From Pseudo-nitzschia pungens (Eukaryota; Bacillariophyta; Bacillariophyceae; Bacillariales; Bacillariaceae), in assembly GCA_037355855.1 (NCBI GenBank), contig CM074765.1, forward strand, positions 2,108,001 to 2,172,000: a DNA stretch of 64,000 nt. The letters run 5' to 3'. Positions 21,507-33,125 of this stretch are shown in pieces. The notes below the pieces were generated by a model that did no database searches, was not told the DNA's origin, and worked only from the letters and a program-made list of their open reading frames with translations. The position numbers and the translations under genes were made by a program. Position 1 is the first letter of the stretch; every line of letters begins with the position of its first letter.

Positions 21507-22196
21507 ATGTCGGACGAGGGTAATGCTATCGGAGGGGTAACACTCACTCCAGAGGTTTTCACTTTGATGGCAGCACACGCTACAAGTCATCCAACGTCGG
21601 CTGTTCACGGTGTCTTGATCGGGAGTCGGAATGGGAATGAAGTAAATGTTTCGGATGCTTTCCCTATTTGCCATGAAACTCCTACAAAGCCGCTCGTGGA
21701 AATCTCAATCTCATTGGTCCAGTCGATTTTGGAAGGCAAAGAGAACGAAAAGGATGCGATCGTTGGTTGGTATACAGCGCCCGAATTATTGCACGAGACA
21801 AAACCTGGTCCGGTCGCACTCCGAATCGTTGCCAACCTGGCGGCGGGATTGGGTAGTGATGATGGCCCGGGGGGAGAGCCTGTACTGCTAGTTCTTAATA
21901 ACCAATCTCTCGTGGATCTTTTCGCGGATGGGGTCGAGAACGACAAGGAGAACATCGCGACGGCGTCCGGAACAATCAATGCGTTTGGGAAAGATTTTGG
22001 TATGCAATGGATGGAACCCATTAAAAATCTGAGTGTAACGAATGAGTCAGGAGCCGTTGCAGCGGCAAAAGAAACGCTGAATGTAGCTGGGAAGGCCATT
22101 ACTTGCAGAGACCTTGTGGATCACTGGAACGAAGGTGCTGCATCGGAGTGGACTAAGGCATCGTCATTATCATCATTCACCGACAAATATACATAG
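21507..22196 (+). CDS. EMC8: ER membrane protein complex subunit 8/9-like
   Basis: Single-exon 229-aa ORF. The N-terminus has the family signature: beta strand and helix LTPEVFTLMAAHATSHPTSAVHGVLIG, then the degenerate MPN-like fold with IVGWYTAPEL and later VLLVLNN. Length is usual for EMC8/EMC9 (about 205-210 aa). The family is a cytosolic-side subunit of the EMC insertase, which places tail-anchored and multipass proteins in the ER membrane. It lacks the catalytic JAMM metal ligands, as expected for the family. EMC8 and EMC9 are paralogues only in some animals, so the symbol means EMC8/9. The start was chosen as the first ATG after the promoter spacer. Confidence 0.88.
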   Translation: MSDEGNAIGGVTLTPEVFTLMAAHATSHPTSAVHGVLIGSRNGNEVNVSDAFPICHETPTKPLVEISISLVQSILEGKENEKDAIVGWYTAPELLHETKPGPVALRIVANLAAGLGSDDGPGGEPVLLVLNNQSLVDLFADGVENDKENIATASGTINAFGKDFGMQWMEPIKNLSVTNESGAVAAAKETLNVAGKAITCRDLVDHWNEGAASEWTKASSLSSFTDKYT

Positions 22197-22348
22197 TAAT
22201 GCTTGAGGAACGCGAAAATTATATCGAAACAGCACGGAGTAATTGAACTATATGAACTTTACGCGTCCGCGTTGTCTGAAGAAGGAGCCAATACTTTAAT
22301 CAATTTTAAGCAGAGTAAATTTATGGTGTGTAGACTCTCTCGTTTTGT

Positions 22349-24981
22349 TTATATTATACCATTGAGTTCAGCGGCCCCAACATTGGCACCAGGTCTTATC
22401 ACTCTTAGTTGGACCGCAACATCGTCCAACAATATCTCCTCTGTCCTGAATTTATTCATAACTCGTTCTACAGCTACATCCGATGAAAAACGCATGATTC
22501 CATATCCTTTGTGTTTTGGCGCAACTGCAGCTACTGAGATGTCACCAAACGCGCTGAATGTATAGCGGATGTCATCCTCTGTGGTGCTCCTTCGCATCCC
22601 AGATATGACAATTGTTGTAACAGGTATTTCAACTGCCAGTTGCAAACCGAGCAGCCCAGCGCATTCGTGAATAGTTCGGGCGCCATCTTCTGGGTGAACA
22701 ACATTGTACCGGACGCTTGCAGTCATTTTATTCAGACTTTCTTGGAAAAAATCTCGTCTACACGATAAAGTTTTTGAAAAAAATGTTAGGCACCATACGA
22801 TTCAGTTTCACAATCTATTCGAAAATTTAATGAACATGAAGAATGCACGCGCGCTCTCTCTCATCATATCAATCCTTACCTTTCTCTGTCCGATGACTTG
22901 TCATTGCGTTTGAGCCAATCCATCACAGACGCCAAAGCACTTGCTTCGATTTCTGGTGCGGATATATCCATGTTCCCGCCCCAATAAATGTCAGAAGAGA
23001 TATCATGATCAACATCGTCGATGAGTGCCCTTGCAACAGCCTGGCTCATCATTCCATCACAACCTGCCAGATTTTCTTCTACATTCGCTCTCATTATTTC
23101 CATATTTTGATCTTGGAATTTGTCCAACTCGTCGGCAAGATTTTGTGTTGTATCTGCTTCGTCTTCCGAATCATCGCCAAAATGGTTGCCCTCGGACACC
23201 AGTGACGGATTTGAGTGCAATGACCCATTTGGTGAAACAACGCCGCCAACTCCTGATAATCCAGGTGGCGCTTCCGCTGGCTTTCCAAAGGCTGACCCGT
23301 ATGCCTTTGATTCACTCGTAGCAAATTGTGTGGTCAAGGCAGCTGTTGTATTCGTCCCTCTCGAATGTGAATCAAGGTCGATCGGCCTCACGCTGATAGA
23401 CTGGCGTTCCATCTTTGACTCGTGTTCCATTCCACGATTTGTTCGCCTTTTTCTGTACCAGAAAAACACACCAGTGACGAGTATCGCAAATGCAACAAGG
23501 ATTGAAACAGAAATTGCAATGACACTGTTTTTCTCCACTCCTCCTGTTCTTTCTGTCGGTGAACTTGTGCTGGGAGAAGGCTTTACAGAAGGTTCGGGAG
23601 TTATTGTCGGGTTTTCCGTTGGCGCAACTGTAGGCTCAAATGATATCGAAGGTGCTGGTGTGTTGACGACGATGCGCTGTATTCGTTCCACACCTGTCAC
23701 GTTTAATGACAGTGTTTGCATTTGTTTCATTATGGTTGATAGATTATTATTGGTCCAAGTCTGAAAGTATCTGGGATACTGTGTGACGTTGTAGTAGCTG
23801 CTCTCATAGGTCATTGTGAAGTCCACAAGCAATTTCACACTTTCGGACCCCTCCTGTGCACGACGTCTTAATCGCCGTCGACGTAAAAATTCTGGTGGAT
23901 GATCGAAACTCGAAGTGATGTTACCAAACTCATCTTCGAGCCAGATGGGTTCATTCCCATGGAAATCATCAAAATAGCCGGAAATCCGACGTTCTCCCAC
24001 TTCAGTTTCGAGCACCGGTTTCTCGATCAATTGCTTGTCAACTTTACATACCGTCACGATTTTATTGAATGCTTCATCTGCTAATATGCCCTCTTCCTCC
24101 TCTGCAAAATCAGTTGTTTGGAGTTGGTAAATCAATTGGAAAACAACTATTTCATTACCCTCAAGTTCTCTTCCGTTTCCAACCGTAATTTCTTGCCTAA
24201 ACTTGTTCTCCTTGAAACTAGGAACCGCCCAAGATGGTTTACCTGTTGGTATCGTCGAAGGTTGACCAGTTGGGTTGCTGGATATGGTTGGTACAAGAGA
24301 TAACGTTGGTGTTGAGCTAGGTCCGGAAGAGAGGGAGGGGGACGTGGTAGGTGTCATCGTGGGTCCAACCGTGACCGCGTCGGTTGGGTTAGGTGTGATT
24401 GGGGGAGGTGTGGTTGGGGATATAGTTGACTCTCCCTTCACAACACCATCCCCAGGAGAATCACCCGGAAGTGCAACAGGTGGAGTAGCGTCGGTTGGGT
24501 TAGGTGTGATTGGGGGAGGTGTGGTTGGGGATATAGTTGACTCTCCCTTCACAACACCATCCCCAGGAGAATCACCCGGAAGTGCAACAGGTGGAGTAGA
24601 AGAAGTGGTTACCGTGGGCACTGATGCAGGCAAGACCAGATCAATAGGACTGGATGTAGGAGTTGCGGGTGCAATAGTAGGTACCCTTAAAAAAATAGGA
24701 GCGTTTGTTTGAGCCGGTGCATTTGTCCCCGATTGGGTTCCAGGTGTTGCATCTGAGGTATTATCTTGAGTTTGGGCTTGTGTAGTCGATAGTGATCCCG
24801 CAAAAAGAAGGATTACTGCTACGTACAACGACAATGATTCCCCTACCAGCACCAACGCATCAACAAAAAATAATGATGACCTCTTCCTCACATTCACTCG
24901 GCTCACTCGGTCCAAAGTGTTGTCTGCGCCGTCGAGATCATCCATCATGATTTTATTTTTAAAAGAGTGTGAAGGGTACAA
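22349..24981 (-). CDS. Single-pass membrane protein with C-terminal RRM
   Basis: Two exons: 24981-22880 and 22757-22349. The intron, 22879-22758 (122 bp), starts GTAAGG and ends GTGTAG. Splicing joins codon AG|A and keeps one frame for 836 aa. A hydrophobic N-terminal segment lies at about residues 36-64 (signal peptide or anchor; translation may start at Met12/13). A Thr/Pro/Ser-rich stalk at 70-250 contains a 37-residue exact duplication. A folded ectodomain spans about 258-440. A transmembrane helix at about 486-508 is followed by a basic KRRTNR stop-transfer. The cytosolic tail is acidic and ends in an RRM at about 748-820, with RNP2-like IVISGM and RNP1-like KGYGIMRF. Without splicing the first exon ends at a TAA right inside the donor. 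RNA binding at a membrane is inferred, not shown. Confidence 0.75.
24377..24598. repeat. 111-bp exact tandem duplication in coding sequence
   Basis: 24377-24487 and 24488-24598 are the same 111-bp unit. It doubles a 37-residue Pro/Thr-rich segment in the stalk of the membrane-RRM protein and keeps the frame. No difference between the copies was seen, so the duplication is recent. Confidence 0.85.
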
Positions 24982-26312
24982 TTTGAAACCGAAGGATATG
25001 GTGCGCGAGCTGCATAGAGCTCCGGGTGGCAGCTGTGAAAACAGACGATATCTTCCTCAGATCGATATCAGCTTATAATGGACTTGAACTGAAGTTCGCT
25101 ACTGAGGAATTAATATCGATTGCGTCTTGCAGCTCATATAGCATTCCTTGATGCAGCTTTTCAAACTGTAAGGAGATCTGATGTGATAGTTGAGTCCTAT
25201 TCAATTTGACAAGAAGCAAAAAGATCCTGGCTTTGAATTATTGCTGTGTTTTGCAGTGTTTCCTGTTGATGTGGCTTGATTTTCGGTGGTCATCTGCCAA
25301 CGGCTGCGGCCGTGGTATTTCAATTTTTCCACTACCGGTAATACCGCATAATTACGTAAGTTACTGCAGTTGACAGAGAACGGATTCCCCGCCGCCTGCG
25401 AGTAATTGACGTTCCCTGTACGAGTACGGTAAGGTTACGTGCAGTCATGTGAACAAGGTGCATCCTTCTTCCTGTGGTTGACACAAATAATGCACGTTAG
25501 TAGCGCGCCCTTTATGCCTTTCGCTCCGTGATTCGGAGGGGTTTAACACCCAAACGTCATCGGTAAAAAGACGTTAAAGTGCCTAAACGTGATTCTAAAC
25601 TCTTACACTAAATGAGATGTTTGGCGACGCAAGAATAAATCGAATCTATTCAAATCTTTTTAACAAAGAAAGGCTGCCGCGTTCCAGGACGGCGTTAGTG
25701 CGTTTTTTTCTTTCTGGAACCTTGTTAAAAATACCGGTAGAAGTACGAGATTCGTACCAGTAAAAGCACTTCTACCGTATGGTAAGATCTTACCTTACCG
25801 TAATGGTAAGATCACCTGGTATTGAATACCTAACTCGTAAGGGAGCCTTGAACGCAGATACGACAAACGGGTGCCTGGAACGCAGATACGACAAACGAAG
25901 TCGAAGGGAACGCAGATAGGGTACTCGTATTTTGAGTGGAAATTTTTTGGTGGGTAACTTACGCTAATGAGTCTGCGGGAAATCATGTTTTCCTACAATT
26001 TGTCCTCCAAAAAACATGTGTTGAGGGAATCGAAACTACATTTACTACGGATCGCCTAACAATTGAAATAAAAGTTTTTTTACCGGACGTGTACCAAAAA
26101 AAAAGAACCAATAAAGAGATCACTGAAAACCCTCAGACCGTCATCATTTCTATGTATTGACTAGCGATTGGGCACGCTGCAAAGTTAGCAAAGCAAATTT
26201 TGCTTTTTGCTTTGCAAAATTTTGCTTTGCCCACGAAAGCAAAAGTTTTGCTCCCACTTTGCTCCAAAACGGATAGACGGACAGACGCTCATTCGTCGAC
26301 GGAAAAAGGACG
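24982..26312. other. Intergenic, small repeats only
   Basis: No gene supported. A GTAAGGTTAC motif is at 25429-25438. 25852-25918 is a short tandem repeat (GAACGCAGATACGACAAACG, two and a half copies). 26180-26255 is built of GCAAA/TTTGC words in both orientations. GGACAGACGCTCATTCG at about 26279-26295 reappears directly after gypsy A2 at 32152-32168. Confidence 0.5.
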
Positions 26313-26505
26313 TGCCGTGCACCAGAATACAGTCACGAGTACACACGGGACTGGATTAAGGATAAGGATAAAAGAAAACAATCAGCGAGTCGACAGAATC
26401 GCCGATTCAGAGCGCTCTTGGAACTGTAGCAACTAGACTAACCAATAGGGCTCACAATTTGCATATCACTACTATTCTAATCACTAGTAGACCCGGGGTA
26501 TGGCA
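26313..26505 (+). repeat. 5' LTR of A2
   Basis: 193 bp, TGCC...GGCA. The last 50 bp are the same as in A1 and A3, while the first part differs from A1 by several substitutions and small indels. Confidence 0.93.
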
Positions 26506-26519
26506 TGATTTTAAAATCA
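26506..26519 (+). other. Palindrome at primer-binding-site position of A2
   Basis: TGATTTTAAAATCA immediately after the LTR, identical to the A1 and A3 copies. Confidence 0.85.
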
Positions 26520-27246
26520 AGCTGAGCGCTGATGACCATGAGCAGAAAGAAATCGATCAACCGAAAAGAGTCGACGGATTCGAAAGACTGCCAGAAATGG
26601 AGGCGCAGCAAAGCAAAACAGGGAGAAGGATATCCAGTGTCTGCAGCACCAGGAACACCAACCCCAGCAACTGTTAGCCCCAACACAGGGAGCAACAGCA
26701 GCAACAGAGACACCTAAGGACCTAAACAGGACCATGGTCGACAACAGAAATAATCGAAAAATTCGAAAACACACACTGAAAAAATGACACATAACCAGTG
26801 AGTGGACCACTTGGACCAACACTGAATGGGTGGACAGACCGTAGGGGGTATGCCAACCAAAACCGAAATATACGGATATACGGAAAGGTATATAACAAAT
26901 GCCCAAACACCACTAACCCCACGGGAAACGGGAAGTGGGACCGGCCCGGTGACAGCTTAATAAAGGAGCAACGCCGGAGAACCACGGGAATGGAATCCCG
27001 CGAAATAAAAACAGAAACAACTCCGGGGAACCACAGGATTCCCGGGAAGCAAAGAGAGAAACAACTCCCACCACTGGACAAACCAGGGGAAAAATCAGTT
27101 ATAACACGAGTTATCGCGAGAGCAGTGGAAATCCAGCAAGAAAAACTGGAGGAACTGAGCAATCACTTTTGCTCAGTTTCGACACAAGCAGCAAAGATAA
27201 CAGGAATAGTGTAAATAGATTAAATAAAATAACTGATTAACCCACC

Positions 27247-28659
27247 ATGGCGTCTAAAGGAACCAAACAGAAACCCTTTACTTTTGCTCGCGAGGACTGG
27301 CCGGAAGATGCCAGTGCTGTGAAGATGAGCATAGACTCAGAGAAGGGAGGAGTGGCCTTCAGTGACTACCTGAAGGTACTCACCGGCACGGAGAGACCAG
27401 AACTCTTCATCATCTGGAAGAGAGACTTTGACCAGAAAATTGTTGGCAATGAGAAACTCCAAGGAGATCAGAAACTGGACGTTCTCCAGAGAATCCTCTC
27501 CAACGAGGCACTCTCCATCGTCCAAATGGTCCTCGGTCGGACATATTATGCCGAACCAGGACACAAGGTACACAACAACCAACTGATCCAACAAAAACTC
27601 GAGATGATTGCCATGAGGGAACCTAAGGAACCTCCTAAGGAACCCCCCGCTGACACATCCAAAGAGGCGGTGGAGGGCGCCAGCGCCCCAGCCGCCGACG
27701 CGACTGCTACGGCGGCGTCCGAGACAGAACCGGAGTCCGTCACCCTCGACGACCCGGTCCCCAAGAAAAGGGTCTCGTCTGTTCTCACCCAGTACTACCA
27801 AACCCAGGAGTACAGAAAGGATGTCATTGAGGAATGCATGCATGCCCTCAAGCTCAAAATCTTTGGCAATGACATGAATGGCAAACGATCCTACATCCTG
27901 CTCCGAAGATTCATTCGGAACACGAAAATCGACATGAAACACGGTATTCGCTCATGGGCAAACCGTATGGCCGAACTACAGAGCTATCTACCCGATTGCC
28001 TCTGGGAGAGTGGCGCTGCAAACGGCACTGCCCCATCCAGTTACTCAGAGGAGGACATGAAGGAAATCCTAGATGCCAACATGACCCATTCACAACGCGA
28101 GAAACTCGACCATATCGGTTGGGACGTCTACACCCAATCCTTTAACACCACCATCGACAAGCTCGAAAACTTGGAAATCACCATCCGGAACGAGGATGAA
28201 CTCCGCAAACGCATCTCGGACCTCGAAAAACAAACCGGTGGTACCAAGAAGAATCCCAAGGCCGCCTCTGGGGGAGGAACCCACCACGGGAAATCCCCTG
28301 GCAAAAAGAAGCGCCCTATGGACAGCGGCAACAAACAGCTATGCAAGACCTGTGGCAAGGTCCATGCCGGCAAATGCTGGAAACTAACCGGCGGACCTCC
28401 CAAGAAGGGAAAGTTCGACCGGGAGACCATCAACTTGCTCAAGGAGCATTTTGTGGCAAAAGACAACTCAGACTCTGAGGAGTACGCCAAACCCCACTGG
28501 GGAAGGAGCCTATCAAACCACGAGTACTCTTACGTACTGGCTACGGCCCAAGCTGACCATGCAGTCTCCGATGACGAGATCGACATCTCCGAACGCGAAC
28601 TCAAAGAGTACAGAAGAAAGTACAGGAAAACCTTCAAAAAGAAAGGTTCCCACAACTGA
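27247..28659 (+). CDS. gag: Gag-like protein of gypsy A2
   Basis: A 470-aa ORF that aligns along its length with A1 gag. It has the same CKTCGKVHAGKCW zinc-knuckle variant near residue 370 and the same basic tail. The central linker (residues about 125-175) differs most: it is Pro/Glu/Ala-rich here. It ends in TGA directly followed by the pol ATG in the same frame. Confidence 0.9.
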   Translation: MASKGTKQKPFTFAREDWPEDASAVKMSIDSEKGGVAFSDYLKVLTGTERPELFIIWKRDFDQKIVGNEKLQGDQKLDVLQRILSNEALSIVQMVLGRTYYAEPGHKVHNNQLIQQKLEMIAMREPKEPPKEPPADTSKEAVEGASAPAADATATAASETEPESVTLDDPVPKKRVSSVLTQYYQTQEYRKDVIEECMHALKLKIFGNDMNGKRSYILLRRFIRNTKIDMKHGIRSWANRMAELQSYLPDCLWESGAANGTAPSSYSEEDMKEILDANMTHSQREKLDHIGWDVYTQSFNTTIDKLENLEITIRNEDELRKRISDLEKQTGGTKKNPKAASGGGTHHGKSPGKKKRPMDSGNKQLCKTCGKVHAGKCWKLTGGPPKKGKFDRETINLLKEHFVAKDNSDSEEYAKPHWGRSLSNHEYSYVLATAQADHAVSDDEIDISERELKEYRRKYRKTFKKKGSHN

Positions 28660-31600
28660 ATGGCCAATACCATCCACACGGGACCCCGCATCATCAACAG
28701 ATTTGCGGACGTCTGTGTGGAGGTATTGGACCACAAGGAAAGGGGGAGGATGCTCCGGGGCCTACTAGACTCTGGCTGCTCCAAATCCATTGTATTAAAG
28801 CGTTTTGTCGACCGAAGTCAACTAACGAACCGAGACCAAAGATCTGTCACCTACAACACGTATGGAGGCAAGTTCAGAACCAAGTCTGCGGCTTCAGTGG
28901 GACTGAGATTGATAGAATTTTCAAACTCGAAGACCATCAAATGGACCTTCCAAGTGGATGAATACCATCACCACGAGGAAGTACCCTACGACATGATCAT
29001 AGGATCCGACCTGATGGCACAACTGGGACTGGATATAAAATACAGCTCCCGTACGATTGAATGGCAGGGTGACTCCATTCCCATGAAGGGGATGGGGGAG
29101 CTCTCGAACCCGGACAAATGTGAGGCAGTATTCTTTGCCAATACACAGAGTCCAATCCTCCAACAAGAGGAAGAAAGGCAAGCCAAAATCCTGGACGCAG
29201 ACTACTCCAAAGTCGATATAGACGCTATGGTCAATGACCTGGAGATTACTGCGGACTCCAAGCAAGCCCTGAAGAAAACACTGAAGAAATTCCCGACACT
29301 CTTTGGAGGAGGTCTGGGACTTCTGAAGAACATAAAACCGGTGTCCATCGAACTCCAACCAGGGGTCAAACCGGTCCGGCAGAGGTACTATTCAGTACCC
29401 CACGCCTTTGAACAGGCACTCCGCACGGAGATCAACAGGCTCTGTGATATCGGGGTCCTGGAGAAACTCCCCCACGATGACGATTCACCATGGGCATCTC
29501 CTACCTTTTGTCAACCCAAAAAGACAGGGGATATTCGGGTCCTTACGGACTTCCGGAAGATGAATGCAGCCATCCAACGGAAGCCTTTCCCACTACCACG
29601 AATAGGGGAAACAATCCAAAGGCTCCAGAAGTTCAAGTCAGCTACGGCGCTGGACTTGTCCCAGGGATATTACACCATTCCCATTTGCAAGGAGAGCCAA
29701 AAGATTTGCTCTACCATCTTGCCATGGGGAAAATACGCCTACAAGAGACTGGCTATGGGGATTGCATGCGCACCCGATATCTTCCAGTCAGTCATGATGA
29801 ACCTACTAGGGGATCTGGACTATGTCCTTGTCTATATCGACGACATCTTAATTATCCAGAGGGAAGGGGAATCCGAACAGGATCACCTCCGCAAAATCGA
29901 TACAGTCCTTCAAAGACTGGATGACGCCGGCTTTCGAGCCAACCTCGGAAAATCCTTCTTCATGCAAAAAGAAGTGGAATATCTGGGATTTCTGTTAACA
30001 ACAGAGGGCATTCAGCCCCAGCCAAAGAAGCTGGAGGCAATGAAGCGCCTGGAAGCCCCCAAGAACACCAAGCAACTCAAGATGTTCCTTGGCATGGTCA
30101 ATTTCTACAGGGACATGTGGAAGCGACGCTCCCACATCCTAGCCCCGCTGAACAAACTAGCAGGGAAAAAGGGAAAAATGAACTGGTACTGGGGTCCAGC
30201 AGAGCAGAAAGCTTTCATGGAGGCGAAAAGAATGCTCGCAGATGAAGCGAAACTTGCATTCCCAGACTTTACAAAACCATTTCATCTCTACTCAGACGCC
30301 AGCGACAGGCAACTGGGAGCAACTGTGTGCCAAGATGGCAAACCTCTCGGTTTCTATACTGAGGAAACTGAACTCAGCGCAGCTCAACTACACCGTAGGA
30401 GAAAAAGAACTCCTTGGAATAGTGGAAGGGCTCAAAGCGTTTGAAGGAATCCTACGAGGACAAGATGTGATTATCCACACAGACCACCTTAACTTGCTCT
30501 ACCAGCAGATGCCCACCCAGAGAATGGTACGATGGAGACTTCTTATGGAGGAGTTCCATCCAGTAGTCAAGCATGTGGCGGGCAAAGACAATGATGCAGC
30601 AGACGCATTATCCCGGCTGGACATCACTGATGATCCAGCGGACACAGTGGAATGGCTACCACCGAATAAGCCCCTCACCTACGCGGATGAGGAAGAGCAC
30701 CTCCGGCAACTCCTATTCCCACTTGGAGAATCTCCGGAAGAATTCCAGGGCAATAGTGCATTCCCACTTGCTCCGGACATGATTCAGTTCTACCAACAAA
30801 AGGACACGGGAATCATGAGTGCTCTGGAAAAAGACAATCGGCTGACCACCAAAATGGTGGAAGGTTACAGTCTAATCCACAAGGAAGGGAAGATCCTGAT
30901 CCCGGACAAACTCAAAGACAGAGTTATGGAATGGTACCACAGCATGTTGGTCCATCCCGGGGAAAAGAGAATGGAACAGAGCATGCGCTCAGTGTTCACC
31001 TGGAAAGGCCTACGAAGGGACGTCCAGGACCTCTGTAAACACTGCCACACGTGTCAGATGTTCAAAAAGAGTGGCCGGAAGAAGTACGGACTACTACCGG
31101 AGAAAGCAGTTGAAGTCACCAAATGGCAAAGGGTCAACGTCGACCTCTGGGGACCTGCAACTGTCCACAATAAAAATGGTAAGGATTACCATATCCATGT
31201 CCTCACCATGGTGGATCCAGTGACCGGATGGTTCGAATTGGCTCACCTGAAGGACTCACCAAACGCAGCAGAAACTCAACGATTGTTGGACAGTACCTGG
31301 CTGGCAAGGTACCCGCGCCCAAAAGAAATTGGCTTTGATGGGGGGAGTGAATTCAAAGCAGAGTTCCAAGAGCTCTGTGACAACATGGGGATGAAAAGAA
31401 AACCCAGTGGCGCTTGGAACCCACAATCCAACTCAGTACTGGAAAGGATCCATCAGGTCCTGAAGGATTGCCTATTGTCCTTTAATTTGGAACAAAGGGA
31501 CCTCCACGAGAAGGATCCTTTTGAAGAATTCACTACCAAGGCAGCTTATGCGATTCGCAGCGCCATCCACACCACCCTGGGATACTCCCCAGCACAACTG

Positions 31601-31930
31601 GTGTTTGGAAGGGACATGTTCATGCCTGTAAATTTCCCAGCGGATTGGGAAGCAATCCAGGCAAGGAAACAGAAGAGTATCCACAAGAGCAACATCAGGG
31701 AGAACCGGAAGAGGATCCCCCATGTCTACAAGGAAGGAGACTATGTCACCCTGGAAAGGAAGGGCATTATTCCAAAACTATCCTTCCCCCGGCAGGGACC
31801 TTACAAGGTGCTCAAGGCCCATGACAATGGAACTGTGACTATTGAAACTGCTCCCTTTGTAACCGACCGGGTTAATATCAGGAGAGTCCATCCCTATTAT
31901 TGCAGGGATAGCCCTAAACCGGAGAAGTAA
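28660..31930 (+). pseudogene. pol: Pol of gypsy A2, one frameshift in RNase H
   Basis: Open from 28660 with protease LLDSGCSK and the RT YIDD motif intact. The frame then breaks near 30361, and the rest (RNase H second half and integrase, to 31930) is open in the next frame. Compared with A1, an extra G after the TTCTATACT codons explains the shift: A1 reads FYTRKLNSAQ across this point. All integrase residues (H-H-C-C, D-D-E) are preserved. With identical LTRs and a single lesion, this is either a fresh mutation or a sequencing/assembly error. Confidence 0.88.
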
Positions 31931-31958
31931 TTCAATATAACAGTACCATGGAGGAGTA

Positions 31959-32151
31959 TGCCGTGCACCAGAATACAGTCACGAGTACACACGGGACTGG
32001 ATTAAGGATAAGGATAAAAGAAAACAATCAGCGAGTCGACAGAATCGCCGATTCAGAGCGCTCTTGGAACTGTAGCAACTAGACTAACCAATAGGGCTCA
32101 CAATTTGCATATCACTACTATTCTAATCACTAGTAGACCCGGGGTATGGCA
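31959..32151 (+). repeat. 3' LTR of A2
   Basis: 193 bp, same sequence as the 5' LTR, starting 28 nt after the pol stop. Confidence 0.93.
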
Positions 32152-32197
32152 GGACAGACGCTCATTCGCTGTACAGACTCTATTACTAGTACTTGTA

Positions 32198-33010
32198 AAG
32201 GTGCTATTCAATATCTGGGTGACTCTGGTCATTATTTGTGTGATTCCAGTGTGAATATTCCTCAAACTATGCATGGGCAACAGTATTCAAAAATAAGTAT
32301 TGAGAAATCACCAATAGTTTGGGTGTCACCACTGAATAATTAACATTTGGTCCAACACTGGAGAATTTACTAGAAAATAATGGTAAACTGAATATCTGAG
32401 TGACTCTGACCAACATTTGTGTGATTCCAGTGTGAATATTCCTCAAACTATGCATGGGCAACAGTATTCAAAAATAAGTATTGAGAAATCACCAATAGTT
32501 TGGGTGTCACCACTGAATAATTAACATTTGGTCCAACACTGGAGAATTTACTAGAAAATAATGGTAAACTGAATATCTGAGTGACCCTGACCAACATTTG
32601 TGTGATTCCAGTGTGAATATTCCTCAAACTATGCACGGGCAACAGTATTCAAAAAGAAATATTGAGAAACCACTGATAGTTTAGATGTCACCACTGATTA
32701 AATAATATTTGACCCACTACTGCACAATCTGCTGAGAAATTCCAACAAATCAAATATCTGAGTGACTCTGGTTCATATTTGTATGATTCCAGTGTGAATA
32801 TTTCTCAACTTTTGCATAGGGAGGCTGATTAAAAAAGAACGAATGAACAATCATTCATAGTTAGGATGTCAGCACTGATCATTCAATATTGGGCCCAGTA
32901 CTGGGGAATTGACTAGAAAATCCACATTTGAATGATTCCAGTCTAAATATTCCTCAACCCATGCATGGGGGAGCCCATTAAAAAAGAATAAATAAAAAAT
33001 TAGTGAAAAA
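32198..33010. repeat. 181-bp tandem repeat array
   Basis: About four and a half units. The word CAGTATTCAAAAA starts at 32281, 32462 and 32643, giving a 181-bp period. Later units (about 32819 and 32965) are diverged and shorter. Every unit has GATTCCAGT followed by AATATT. Sequence similarity decays from left to right. The short ORFs it produces are repeat shadows, not genes. Confidence 0.85.
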
Positions 33011-33049
33011 TTGGTGATAATGTAGGTAGAGCAAAACGGTGTTACTGTT

Positions 33050-33125
33050 AAAAAAAAGTCCACAAAAGGACTTGAACCATCATACTCAACCTGTGCACTA
33101 CCACTGTATCACACTGGCCACTGCT
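33050..33125 (-). ncRNA. Possible tRNA-derived pol III unit
   Basis: On the minus strand there is a B-box match, GGTTCAAGTCC (33078-33068), 25-30 nt after a D-arm-like GATACAGTGGTAGTGCAC. A T run at 33057-33050 could terminate pol III. The D stem pairs, but the acceptor and T stems do not pair well. This suggests a decayed tRNA gene or the head of a SINE. Confidence 0.3.

Larger units (their letters stand above)
26313..32151 (+). mobile_element. Ty3/gypsy LTR retrotransposon A2
   Basis: A 5839-bp member of the same family as A1. The two 193-bp LTRs (26313-26505 and 31959-32151) look identical. Flanks are GGACG on the left and GGACA on the right, a 4/5 match for the target duplication. Gag is intact; pol carries one frameshift. 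Layout is as in A1, including the palindrome after the 5' LTR and ATGGAGGAGTA before the 3' LTR. Confidence 0.93.

Noticed and set aside
22349..22726. Stand-alone 125-aa RRM gene
   Set aside because: An in-frame splice from the upstream membrane-protein exon fits donor, acceptor and reading frame, and the unspliced upstream ORF ends right in the donor.
32098..32642. Near-identical 60-65 codon ORFs repeated three times
   Set aside because: They are the reverse frame of the 181-bp tandem repeat, not a gene family.
32198..33010. CRISPR-like array
   Set aside because: Units are tandem with no unique spacers between short repeats, and the genome is eukaryotic.
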